Assembly: GCA_047625765.1 (NCBI GenBank)
Contig: JBLHRE010000019.1
Coordinates: forward strand, 1 to 19,128
Reading direction: 5' to 3'
From: JBLHRE01 sp047625765
GTDB taxonomy: Bacteria > Bacteroidota > Bacteroidia > Flavobacteriales > JBLHRE01
DNA length: 19,128 nt
This document shows, piece after piece, positions 1-7,285 of the stretch. Below the pieces are notes generated by a model. It worked only from the letters and a program-made list of their open reading frames with translations. It was not told the DNA's origin and searched no databases. The position numbers and the translations under genes were made by a program. How positions within the stretch are numbered: position 1 is the stretch's first letter; the number at the start of each line of letters is the position of its first letter.

Positions 1-1637
1 ATGCTGGGGCAGCTGTAAGTGCTTCGGTCTTTGGATATGGCCCTGTTGATTTTACTTGGACAGAAGATAACAATGGATGTATTGTGAGTGATGTAGTAAA
101 TGTCAATTTCGTGCAACAACCCAATACTTTTGCGGGCACCGATGATTCTACTTGTGATGGCTCTATTACCCTTAATGCTATGCCAGCTATTGGAACAGGA
201 AATTGGTCGATCCTCTCTGGTGGAGCTGGTGTTTTTAGCAATGTTAATACTGAAACAAGCAACTTTGATATTACCATTACTAATGCTACTCATGATTACC
301 TTTTAGTCTGGACAGATGATAATAACTTTGGTTGTATCGACCGAGATACTGTTGCTGTTAAATTTATTCAGCAGCCTGTTGCTAATGCCGGCTCTAATGA
401 TGCTATTTGTGGATTGAACTATACTTTAGGCGCGAGTCCTTCAGTTGGTAATGGTTTCTGGAAAGCAGATGTTGCTGGTGTTACTTTTGATAATGCAGCT
501 TTGGCTAATGCTACGGCTACGGCTCCTTCTTATGGTCCAGTTATCTTTACTTGGATAGAAAGCAATAATTTTGGTTTCTGTAAAGATTCTGCTAGTGTTA
601 CCATCAACTTTTACGAAACTCCAATAGCGGATGCTGGGACTCCTGATACTACTTGTGGTTTAACAATCAATCTTCGGGCTTTTCCTTCTGTTGGTAATGG
701 TATTTGGACTTCTACCAGTTCGGGAGTTAGCTACAATCCAAATGCGAATGACTTTAATGCCCAAGTTACTATGGGCTCTTATGGCAGTCATACTTTTACG
801 TGGACAGAAAGTAATGGTAATGGCCTATGTGTTAGTTCCGATCAAGTAACAATGGTGTTGTATCAAAATGCTTATGCGCAAGCGGGTATTCCTGATACGA
901 TTTGTGGTTTATCGAACACGCTTTATGCAAGTACGCCTATTGGTATTGCCAATTGGTTTTCGAAGGATTCTGGTGTCGTATTCTCTAACATTTATGACTC
1001 TAATGCTGTTGTTACCGTGCCTGATTATGGCGACTTCGTTTTCTATTGGACAGATACCAATGGTATTTGTACGGATATAGATTCTGTTAATTATCAGTTC
1101 TACGACAATCCTACTGCGCATTTTGGACTTTCTAATGACACCGTTTATGCTACCAATACTAGGGTAGATTTCTATGATTCTTCTAGATTTGCTACATATT
1201 GGCTCTGGGATTTTGGCGATGGTTATACCACTAACAATCGTAATACTTTCCACAATTACACCAATACAGGTACTTATTTGGTTAATCTGTATGTCCAAGA
1301 TCCGTTTGGTTGTTACGATGATACTACTGCCCAAATTTGGTTTATCGATAATAAAGCCATTTATGTCCCCAACGCTTTTACGCCCAATGATGACGGAACC
1401 AATGATGACTACAAGGTATCGGCTATTGGTGTAAGGCCTGGAACATACGAACTTAAAATTTTCGACAGATGGGGGAAACTTGTCTTCAAATCAAATGACC
1501 CTAATCTAAATTGGAATGGCACCCTCTTAAATCAAGGTAATCCTGCTCCTATGGGTACTTACACAGCTACTATCTCTTATCAGGATTTTGGAAATCAACA
1601 ATATGTTGAAAGAACTTCAGTTACCTTGATTAGATAA
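1..1637 (+). CDS. T9SS type B (gliding motility-associated C-terminal) repeat protein, 5' partial
   Basis: Partial gene: the reading frame is open from position 3 and its true start lies before the window. A GTG at 84 is internal, because the repeat pattern continues upstream of it. The visible part holds about four and a half modules of 81-85 residues, with unit ends near 123, 378, 624, 870 and 1113. Each has an S-x-G-x-G-x-W-like core, an F-T-W-T-E-S-N-like strand and two cysteines. A PKD-like domain follows (about 1115-1350, motif WDFGDGY). The last ~90 residues (about 1364 to the end) form a type B T9SS sorting domain: VPNAFTPNDDGTND, then FDRWGKLVF, then a final SVTLIR. By family knowledge such proteins are exported by T9SS and end up on the surface or outside the cell. 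An adhesive or structural role is inferred; no catalytic domain is visible. Confidence 0.9.
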   Translation, partial: AGAAVSASVFGYGPVDFTWTEDNNGCIVSDVVNVNFVQQPNTFAGTDDSTCDGSITLNAMPAIGTGNWSILSGGAGVFSNVNTETSNFDITITNATHDYLLVWTDDNNFGCIDRDTVAVKFIQQPVANAGSNDAICGLNYTLGASPSVGNGFWKADVAGVTFDNAALANATATAPSYGPVIFTWIESNNFGFCKDSASVTINFYETPIADAGTPDTTCGLTINLRAFPSVGNGIWTSTSSGVSYNPNANDFNAQVTMGSYGSHTFTWTESNGNGLCVSSDQVTMVLYQNAYAQAGIPDTICGLSNTLYASTPIGIANWFSKDSGVVFSNIYDSNAVVTVPDYGDFVFYWTDTNGICTDIDSVNYQFYDNPTAHFGLSNDTVYATNTRVDFYDSSRFATYWLWDFGDGYTTNNRNTFHNYTNTGTYLVNLYVQDPFGCYDDTTAQIWFIDNKAIYVPNAFTPNDDGTNDDYKVSAIGVRPGTYELKIFDRWGKLVFKSNDPNLNWNGTLLNQGNPAPMGTYTATISYQDFGNQQYVERTSVTLIR

Positions 1638-1648
1638 ATACTGAATCA

Positions 1649-1999
1649 ATGAAACGGCTACTTAGAAGCTTTAAATATGCGGGTAAAGGACTCATTACAT
1701 ATTTAAAATCTGGAGGTAATGTGCCAGTCCATTTAATCTCTTATGGTATACTACTTACCTTAGGTTTTTATTTAGGTGTCAGCAAATTAGAGTGGTGTGT
1801 ATTGCATATTTGTGTTGCAATGGTTTTTTCTGCAGAAGCATTTAATACGGCAATTGAAGAAATTGTAAATTTCGTGTCTCCTAGTCTTAACGTTAAGGCT
1901 GGGGAAATAAAAGATATTAGTGCGGCAGCAGTATTAATAACGGCTATTTTCTCATGCATTATTGCCTTAATAATATTCCTACCCTATTTTAAGCAGTAG
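1649..1999 (+). CDS. DgkA-type diacylglycerol/undecaprenol kinase family protein, divergent
   Basis: A 116-residue integral membrane protein, the usual length for DgkA, with three hydrophobic segments (about 30-46, 50-65 and 92-112). The family signature is clear: E63, N66-T-A-I-E70 and K88-D89 followed by ISAAAVL. Family members phosphorylate diacylglycerol or undecaprenol at the inner membrane and so recycle lipid carriers. Several normally conserved positions are changed. Where relatives carry a metal-binding Glu (Glu28 in E. coli) and Arg32 there are G22 and P26, and the Asp after the signature (Asp80 in E. coli) is N74. Activity is therefore uncertain. It starts 11 bases after the T9SS gene, without a Shine-Dalgarno sequence, and may be cotranscribed with it. 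Family assignment is firm; substrate and activity are not. Confidence 0.85.
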   Translation: MKRLLRSFKYAGKGLITYLKSGGNVPVHLISYGILLTLGFYLGVSKLEWCVLHICVAMVFSAEAFNTAIEEIVNFVSPSLNVKAGEIKDISAAAVLITAIFSCIIALIIFLPYFKQ

Positions 2000-2021
2000 C
2001 TAATTTTTAAATAAACATTAT

Positions 2022-2393
2022 ATGCGGCTAGTAATTTCTCTAATAATCCTGTTGTCCATTTCTTCAATTACTGCCTGTACATATGCAGTTGAAGAAACTT
2101 TACTCCCTTCGGACCACTGTAATTTGGAAGCCGTTTCTTACACAAGTAACATTGTTCCAATACTACAAAACAACTGTTTTCAATGCCACAATAACTCAAC
2201 AAACCCATTGAGTGGGGGAATAGGTTTTGAAACATATGCAGATATAAAACCATATGCTGATTCTGGCACATTGCAATGTGCAATAAACCACAACATTGGC
2301 TGTTCACCTATGCCGAAAAACGGACCTAAACTGAGCGATTGTACTATCTCACAAATAGAAAATTGGATAACTGATGGCTCAAATGAAAATTAA
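2022..2393 (+). CDS. Mono-haem c-type cytochrome lipoprotein
   Basis: A 123-residue exported lipoprotein. A hydrophobic signal peptide ends in a lipobox (SITAC, Cys19), so the mature protein is probably lipid-anchored in the periplasm or outer membrane. A single haem-c site CFQCH lies at residues 52-56. M97 in SPMPKNG is the likely distal ligand. Four further cysteines (33, 86, 94, 107) could form disulfides. The fold resembles small cytochrome c domains found in many Bacteroidota. Its 3' end overlaps the next gene, which implies translational coupling to the beta-barrel gene, and a di-haem cytochrome follows. An electron-transfer role is secure at family level; donor and acceptor are unknown. 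Confidence 0.85.
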   Translation: MRLVISLIILLSISSITACTYAVEETLLPSDHCNLEAVSYTSNIVPILQNNCFQCHNNSTNPLSGGIGFETYADIKPYADSGTLQCAINHNIGCSPMPKNGPKLSDCTISQIENWITDGSNEN

Positions 2394-3213
2394 ATTACTC
2401 TTCTTTTGCATTTGGTTTTCTCTAAACGCCTTAGCGCAATCCAAAGAACCCGTAAGAATATTTTATGATTCCAGAATTATCAATGGACATTCTGTAGAAT
2501 TATCTAATGAAGGTGCTCTGAAATTTATTATCTCTCACAGATTTGGGAGGTTAAACAGCGGTGCGTACCAATTATTTGGACTAGATAATGCAACTGCACG
2601 TATTGCCTTTGATTATGGTCTGAGTAAAAATTTCAGCATTGGAATTGGAAGGAGTTCTTTCCAAAAAACATTTGACGGATTTATAAAATATCGCCTTTGG
2701 CAACAAGGAAGAAGAGGCAAAAAAATCAGTATTACCATACTTGGAGGAAGCACCTTAAACAGTTTAAAGTTAATTGAACCTAATGATAATTTCAGATTTA
2801 TACATCGACTGACATATAACTTAAACATTCTTATTGCAAAACGTTTTAATGACCGTTTAAGTCTTCAATTAAGCCCAATATATATTCATAGAAATTTAGT
2901 GGCTACAACCGAAGAAAAAAACGATGTCTATATTTTACAAGGCGCAGGAAGATTCTTACTTAAAAAGAATTTAAGCTTGAATCTGGAATATGCTTATGCC
3001 CTTCCAAATCAATTAGCAGAACCCATCCAGAATTGCCTTTCTATTGGACTTGATATAGATACAAAAGGACATGTATTTCAATTGCAGTTAAGTAATTCAA
3101 CAGGAATGGTGGACAATCTATTTCTTACACAAACTACGGGTAAATGGACCAAAGGAGATATCCATTATGGGTTCAACATTACCAGAGATTTTAAGTTAAA
3201 AGGTAAAAAGTAA
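2383..3213 (+). CDS. DUF5777-like outer-membrane beta-barrel protein
   Basis: A 276-residue protein with a signal peptide (MKIKLLFFCIWFSLNALAQ) followed by alternating amphipathic strands typical of an outer-membrane beta-barrel. The early block with FYDSRIINGHSVE, then ISHRFGRLNSGAYQLFGLD, then a YGLSKNFSIGIGRS-type segment, matches what I recall of the DUF5777 family of Bacteroidota. The function of that family is not established; it often occurs near c-type cytochromes. I chose the ATG at 2383, which puts the lysines directly before the hydrophobic core. An in-frame ATG at 2374 would add three residues (MAQ). Either start overlaps the upstream cytochrome lipoprotein gene (11 or 20 bases), and the di-haem cytochrome starts 4 bases downstream, so the three are probably cotranslated. 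Confidence 0.8.
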   Translation: MKIKLLFFCIWFSLNALAQSKEPVRIFYDSRIINGHSVELSNEGALKFIISHRFGRLNSGAYQLFGLDNATARIAFDYGLSKNFSIGIGRSSFQKTFDGFIKYRLWQQGRRGKKISITILGGSTLNSLKLIEPNDNFRFIHRLTYNLNILIAKRFNDRLSLQLSPIYIHRNLVATTEEKNDVYILQGAGRFLLKKNLSLNLEYAYALPNQLAEPIQNCLSIGLDIDTKGHVFQLQLSNSTGMVDNLFLTQTTGKWTKGDIHYGFNITRDFKLKGKK

Positions 3214-3217
3214 TTGG

Positions 3218-4219
3218 ATGAAAGCACTTATTCTACTATTAATAGCTAGTATTGTTACTCCTATTTCATTTTTATCTAATCAGGACAAAATAAAATTTAC
3301 TCCAGATTCGAAAATTTCGGAATTTCTCTTTCATCTAGGTGAAGTTAAACCCTCCCATTATTTCGAGTACTCCGAGGAGCAAGTTCAAAGAGGCAAAGAA
3401 CTTATCTTCACCGGAAAGGTATCTACCCCTCCAAATGGTGAACGTTCTAAATTCATTTCTAAATTTTACAATTGCACCTCCTGCCACAATACGCAAAGAG
3501 AAGATCTAAACCTTTCGGAAATAAATCCAGATGAAAGGTTACAATATGCTGCAGACCAACAAATTCCTTACCTGCCTGGTTCCACTTTTTGGGGTATTGT
3601 TAATCGTGAAACATGGTACAACGATGATTACGTAAAAAAGTATGGCGAACTTGTAGAGGACGCCAGAAATAGTCTTGAAGAAAGCATTCAACTGTGTGCT
3701 GAAGTTTGTGCGCAAGGCAGAATTTTAAAGGAGTGGGAACTAAATAGCATACTTGCCTATTTCTGGAGTTTGGAATTAAAAATGTCTGATTTAGACATAG
3801 ATTCTAACACTATCGCTAACTTATATGAGCTTTCCAATGAAGAGGCTATACTTGCCATTAAAAGCAAGTACCTGCAAAAAAGCCCCGCCAACTTTGGCAC
3901 TGTTCCTTCTAACAAAAAGAAAGGCTACAATTTAGAAGGAAGACCAGACTTAGGGAAAATAATTTACCAAAGCAGTTGCCAACATTGCCATAGAATAAAT
4001 GGCGAAAGTGATGTGGTTTTAGATAATTATAAAACCACTTTTAAGTGGTTGCAATCCAACATCACTTCTAATAATCAATTATCCCTTTACGAAATTATCA
4101 GAAAAGGAACTTATTCCGAAAATGGGCATAAAGAGTACATGCCTCTTTATCCTCAAGAAAAAATGAGCGACCAGCAAATAGAGGACTTGAGAGCCTATAT
4201 TGAGTTACTAGCGAAATAA
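3218..4219 (+). CDS. Di-haem c-type cytochrome, exported
   Basis: A 333-residue protein with an N-terminal signal or anchor segment (about 1-20) and two haem-c sites: CTSCH (86-90) and CQHCH (254-258). M308 in EYMPLYP is the probable distal ligand of the C-terminal haem, whose domain ends in a typical helix (DQQIEDLRAYIELL). The N-terminal haem domain has an unusual loop with a C160-x3-C164 pair, a possible disulfide. The spacing fits a di-haem cytochrome with two cytochrome c domains rather than a di-haem peroxidase; SoxA-like or related folds cannot be excluded. It lies 4 bases after the DUF5777-like barrel gene and closes the trio. The stop codon lies inside the first copy of a 20-bp tandem repeat. 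Confidence 0.85.
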   Translation: MKALILLLIASIVTPISFLSNQDKIKFTPDSKISEFLFHLGEVKPSHYFEYSEEQVQRGKELIFTGKVSTPPNGERSKFISKFYNCTSCHNTQREDLNLSEINPDERLQYAADQQIPYLPGSTFWGIVNRETWYNDDYVKKYGELVEDARNSLEESIQLCAEVCAQGRILKEWELNSILAYFWSLELKMSDLDIDSNTIANLYELSNEEAILAIKSKYLQKSPANFGTVPSNKKKGYNLEGRPDLGKIIYQSSCQHCHRINGESDVVLDNYKTTFKWLQSNITSNNQLSLYEIIRKGTYSENGHKEYMPLYPQEKMSDQQIEDLRAYIELLAK

Positions 4220-4239
4220 TTGAGTTAATGGCTAAATAA
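4200..4239 (+). repeat. 20-bp imperfect tandem duplication spanning a stop codon
   Basis: TTGAGTTACTAGCGAAATAA (4200-4219) is followed directly by TTGAGTTAATGGCTAAATAA (4220-4239), with 17 of 20 positions identical. The first copy ends with the TAA stop of the di-haem cytochrome gene, and the second ends in another in-frame TAA. It looks like an old slippage or short duplication event; a regulatory role is not evident. Confidence 0.75.
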
Positions 4240-4272
4240 TTGATTTATAATTTAACTTAATTGTTAATTATA

Positions 4273-4941
4273 ATGAAAAAATATATACTTTCTTTTTTTA
4301 TATCACTTTTCTCATCGTACGTTTCTGCTCAAGAATCTGCCATTTTACTTAGGCCATATTATGGTGTAGGCATAGCAAATGTGCAATTTAATTTGGGCAA
4401 CGATAAAGTAAATTACAGCCCTGCATTGGGTTCTGGATTCGAATTGGGCTACTCTATACAATTCAATACTACATGGGGTTATTACGCTACGTTTAGCTTG
4501 CACAAACCAACTTTCGAGAGAACTTTCCGAGAGCAAACAACTTCAGTAACCTTTAATAACAAACAACTTAATATCGGCTGTTATTATCAAATTATCGACT
4601 TTAAATCAAGCGCTCTAACCGGTTATTTAATTGGCTTTGGAGTATCAACCCATTTACCCGGTAATTTGCTATTAATAGAAAACAATAAGTCATTTGAAGC
4701 TATTGGTTACGAGGTTGCATATAGTGCAAGTATAGATGGAAGGCTTTTATTTAATGTTGGAGCACACCTTAGTATAGAACCAGGATTTAAACTGAGGTAT
4801 CTAAAATATACAGCTACTAGTTATGGCCAAAGAGATAATGATTTAAGTCTGGTTCCAGATAAACTTTTACGCTTAAGTGGTTCTGGAGTTGAAATTTCAT
4901 GTGCCTTTAGATACACCATTGGCAAGAAAAAAGTGAAATAA
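4273..4941 (+). CDS. Outer-membrane beta-barrel (porin-family-like) protein of unknown function
   Basis: A 222-residue protein with a clear signal peptide (MKKYILSFFISLFSSYVSAQ) followed by alternating hydrophobic/polar strands rich in Gly, Tyr and Phe, consistent with an 8-10 stranded OmpW/OmpA-like barrel of the outer-membrane-beta-barrel superfamily. I chose the ATG at 4273; a TTG at 4261 would add four residues in front of the lysines and is less likely. It is separated from the cytochrome trio by 53 bases, so cotranscription is possible but not shown. It ends at the hairpin shared with the convergent MoxR gene. No catalytic motif is visible and no specific ligand can be assigned. Confidence 0.75.
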   Translation: MKKYILSFFISLFSSYVSAQESAILLRPYYGVGIANVQFNLGNDKVNYSPALGSGFELGYSIQFNTTWGYYATFSLHKPTFERTFREQTTSVTFNNKQLNIGCYYQIIDFKSSALTGYLIGFGVSTHLPGNLLLIENNKSFEAIGYEVAYSASIDGRLLFNVGAHLSIEPGFKLRYLKYTATSYGQRDNDLSLVPDKLLRLSGSGVEISCAFRYTIGKKKVK

Positions 4942-4944
4942 AAA

Positions 4945-4971
4945 AAGCCTGATTCTAACTGAATCAGGCTT
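4945..4971 (-). terminator. Rho-independent terminator of the guaB-ppi-moxR block
   Basis: A perfect 11-bp stem AAGCCTGATTC / GAATCAGGCTT with a 5-base loop sits between the convergent ends of the barrel gene and the MoxR gene. Read on the minus strand the stem is followed by a run of seven T, giving a textbook intrinsic terminator for the moxR side. On the plus strand the following tract (AATATAATAA) is a much poorer U-run, so termination of the barrel gene there is probably weaker. Confidence 0.85.
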
Positions 4972-4996
4972 AATATAATAATTAAAATACTTTTTG

Positions 4997-5971
4997 CTAC
5001 ATAAGAGAATCAATCAAATCATCCATCCCCATTCCATCAGCCTCTGCTTTATAGTTTCTAACAATCCTATGTCTTAATACCGCATGGGCAATCGCTTTTA
5101 CATCTTCGATATCTGGAGAGTATTTACCCTTAATTGCTGCATGTGCCTTTGCTCCTAAAACCAAATACTGAGATGCTCTTGGTCCCGCACCCCAAGCAAC
5201 ATAATTCTTTGTGTTATCTGTTGCTAATAAAGAGTCTGGTCTAGATTTACCAACTAAAGTAACTGCATACTCCAAAACATTTTCAGCAACAGGCATTTTA
5301 CGAATCAAGTCCTGTATTTTTAAAATCTCTGTTCCTGTAAGAATTTTATCAAGACTAACCTTTTTGTTACTTGTTGTATTCTTTACAATACTTAACTCCT
5401 CTTCGTAAGTTGGGTAACCTACTTTAATGTTAAACATAAATCTGTCCAACTGCGCCTCTGGCAAAGAGTATGTTCCTTCTTGCTCTATTGGATTTTGAGT
5501 AGCCAGCACAAAAAATGGTTGTTCCAATGGATAACGTTTCCCTCCAACAGTAACCACTTTCTCTTGCATTGCTTCTAATAAAGCAGCTTGAGTTTTAGGA
5601 GGTGTTCTGTTTATTTCATCGGCCAAAAGAATTTGAGAAAACAATGGGCCTTTTACAAATGTAAATTTACGATCGTTATCTAATATTTCAGAACCCGTAA
5701 TATCTGATGGCATTAAATCTGGCGTAAATTGAATTCTATTAAAATTCAAGCCTAAGGTTTCGGAGATAGTATTTACCAATAAGGTTTTCGCTAATCCAGG
5801 CACCCCTTCCAAAAGACAATGTCCATTCGCAATAATTGCCAACACAACATCCCTCACAACTTCGTGCTGCCCTACTATAACTTTGGATATCTCGGCTGTT
5901 AGCTCGACATAGGTTTCTTTTAAGGCATCTATAGCCAATGCATCTGTTGATGCTTGTATTACTTTCTCCAT
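4997..5971 (-). CDS. MoxR-family AAA+ ATPase
   Basis: A 324-residue AAA+ protein of normal MoxR length. Visible motifs are Walker A EGVPGLAKT (55-63), Walker B ILLADE (114-119) continuing into INRTPPKTQAALLEAMQE, sensor 1 ATQN (157-160), the PEAQLDRF arginine-finger region (171-178) and a C-terminal lid domain (about 235-315). MoxR ATPases usually act with von Willebrand factor A proteins as chaperones or cofactor-insertion factors at the envelope. No DUF58 or VWA partner is adjacent: the gene is the last of its block and ends at a terminator. Its start overlaps the stop of the SurA-like gene by 13 bases, so translation is likely coupled to the folding-factor genes. Confidence 0.93.
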   Translation of the reverse strand: MEKVIQASTDALAIDALKETYVELTAEISKVIVGQHEVVRDVVLAIIANGHCLLEGVPGLAKTLLVNTISETLGLNFNRIQFTPDLMPSDITGSEILDNDRKFTFVKGPLFSQILLADEINRTPPKTQAALLEAMQEKVVTVGGKRYPLEQPFFVLATQNPIEQEGTYSLPEAQLDRFMFNIKVGYPTYEEELSIVKNTTSNKKVSLDKILTGTEILKIQDLIRKMPVAENVLEYAVTLVGKSRPDSLLATDNTKNYVAWGAGPRASQYLVLGAKAHAAIKGKYSPDIEDVKAIAHAVLRHRIVRNYKAEADGMGMDDLIDSLM

Positions 5972-7284
5972 TTGCTTAGTTCACAGTTATCGTAAGATTC
6001 ATCGATTCGAATATATGATGATCTTACATGCTCTAAAACCCAACCTTCCAACACCTTTGTTTTCTGCTGAGACAATGCAACATCCTTAATTCTTTGATAA
6101 TCGTCTTTCATGTTTGCTCTATGTGGAGGTGTTTGCTTTTTTAATTGTATCAATCTAAAAGCAGGCTTCCCATCAGCCAAGTTCATGAAAAGGGTTTCAG
6201 AAATTTCTGAAATTTCAAGGTTATCTATCGTAAAAAACAAGCTTTTATCCAGTTCATTAATTTCGAATTTTGTTTCACCCGTGGCAGGATTTATCATCAT
6301 CCCTCCATTAAATTTAGTAGCCTTATCATCCGAAAATTCTTTGGCTGCATCAGCAAAACTAATTTCACTTTTTTCTATAGAAACTTTAATACTATCTAAA
6401 AATGACTTTGCTTCTTGTAAGGCATCATCTGTAACTTTAGGGCTAATTAACAAATGTCTAAGGTCAATTTCCTGTCCTCTTTTTGCTAATAATTCCATAA
6501 AATGATAACCATATTCGGTTTCAAAAACCTCCGATACTTCACCCGGTGTCATTGTAAAGGCTACTGCTTCAAATTCTTTCACAAACTGTCCACGCTTAAT
6601 TCCTTCGTATTTACCTCCATTCTTAGACGAACCCGGATCCTCTGAGTACAAAACAGCTAGTGTACTTAACTTAGAGCCATCTTTAACTCGTTGTAACAAT
6701 TCGTCTATTCTGTCTTTTGCTTGTTTACGCGAATCGGGAGTCACTTCAGGATACTTAACCAATTGAGAAATTTCTACTTGCGAATTTATAAATGGCAAAG
6801 AATCGGTTGGGATTCCTTTAAAAAACTGCCTTACCTCTTGCGGTGTAACCTTTAATTCTCCAGTGATTTGGGTTTGCATTTTCTGCGCAACCAACTGTCC
6901 GTAAATAGGTTTGTACAATTCTTCTTCAATCTCGATTATGGTTTTACCATAGTACTCTTCGAGCTTCTTTTTACTTCCTAATTGAGAAACAAAATATTCC
7001 ATTCTTCGGTCTATTACTGCGCCAACCTCATCTTCTGTAACAAGAACAGAATCTACCTCGGCTTGATGCACCAATAAATTCTCGAACATTAAATCTTCTA
7101 AGACTTTACAGGATCCATTAGGACCTAATTCTTCGCCAGCCTGAACCCTTTGTTCTTTCTGAACCTCAACATCAGAATTGAGAATAATTTCATTTCCAAC
7201 AACAGCAACCACTTTATCAATTAATTGCTCTTGAGCAAGAGTTGAAATGGAAAGAAACAATAAGCCTATTAGTGTTATTCTCAT
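5959..7284 (-). CDS. SurA-like periplasmic peptidyl-prolyl isomerase/chaperone
   Basis: A 441-residue exported protein. It has a signal peptide (about 1-18), a SurA N-terminal chaperone region starting DKVVAVVGNEIILNSDV (about 20-155), a first parvulin domain (about 169-269, ending in YGYHFMELL) and a second (about 273-385, starting LRHLLISPKV). SurA assists folding of outer-membrane proteins in the periplasm. The first parvulin domain begins VEISQLVKYP and lacks the histidine normally found in this strand, while the second keeps it (RHLLI), so isomerase activity may sit in only one domain. It starts 1 base after the SurA/PpiC-like lipoprotein gene and overlaps moxR. The family call is strong; I leave the symbol empty because three related genes lie side by side. 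Confidence 0.9.
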   Translation of the reverse strand: MRITLIGLLFLSISTLAQEQLIDKVVAVVGNEIILNSDVEVQKEQRVQAGEELGPNGSCKVLEDLMFENLLVHQAEVDSVLVTEDEVGAVIDRRMEYFVSQLGSKKKLEEYYGKTIIEIEEELYKPIYGQLVAQKMQTQITGELKVTPQEVRQFFKGIPTDSLPFINSQVEISQLVKYPEVTPDSRKQAKDRIDELLQRVKDGSKLSTLAVLYSEDPGSSKNGGKYEGIKRGQFVKEFEAVAFTMTPGEVSEVFETEYGYHFMELLAKRGQEIDLRHLLISPKVTDDALQEAKSFLDSIKVSIEKSEISFADAAKEFSDDKATKFNGGMMINPATGETKFEINELDKSLFFTIDNLEISEISETLFMNLADGKPAFRLIQLKKQTPPHRANMKDDYQRIKDVALSQQKTKVLEGWVLEHVRSSYIRIDESYDNCELSKWRK

Positions 7285-7285
7285 T

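Noticed and set aside
909..1334. 141-codon open frame on the minus strand
   Set aside because: It lies wholly antisense to the repeat protein, its product is low-complexity Ile/Arg-rich without motifs, and it is explained by the repetitive codon use of the real gene.
6110..6505. 131-codon open frame on the plus strand
   Set aside because: It is antisense to the SurA-like gene, with no start context, family motif or operon partner.
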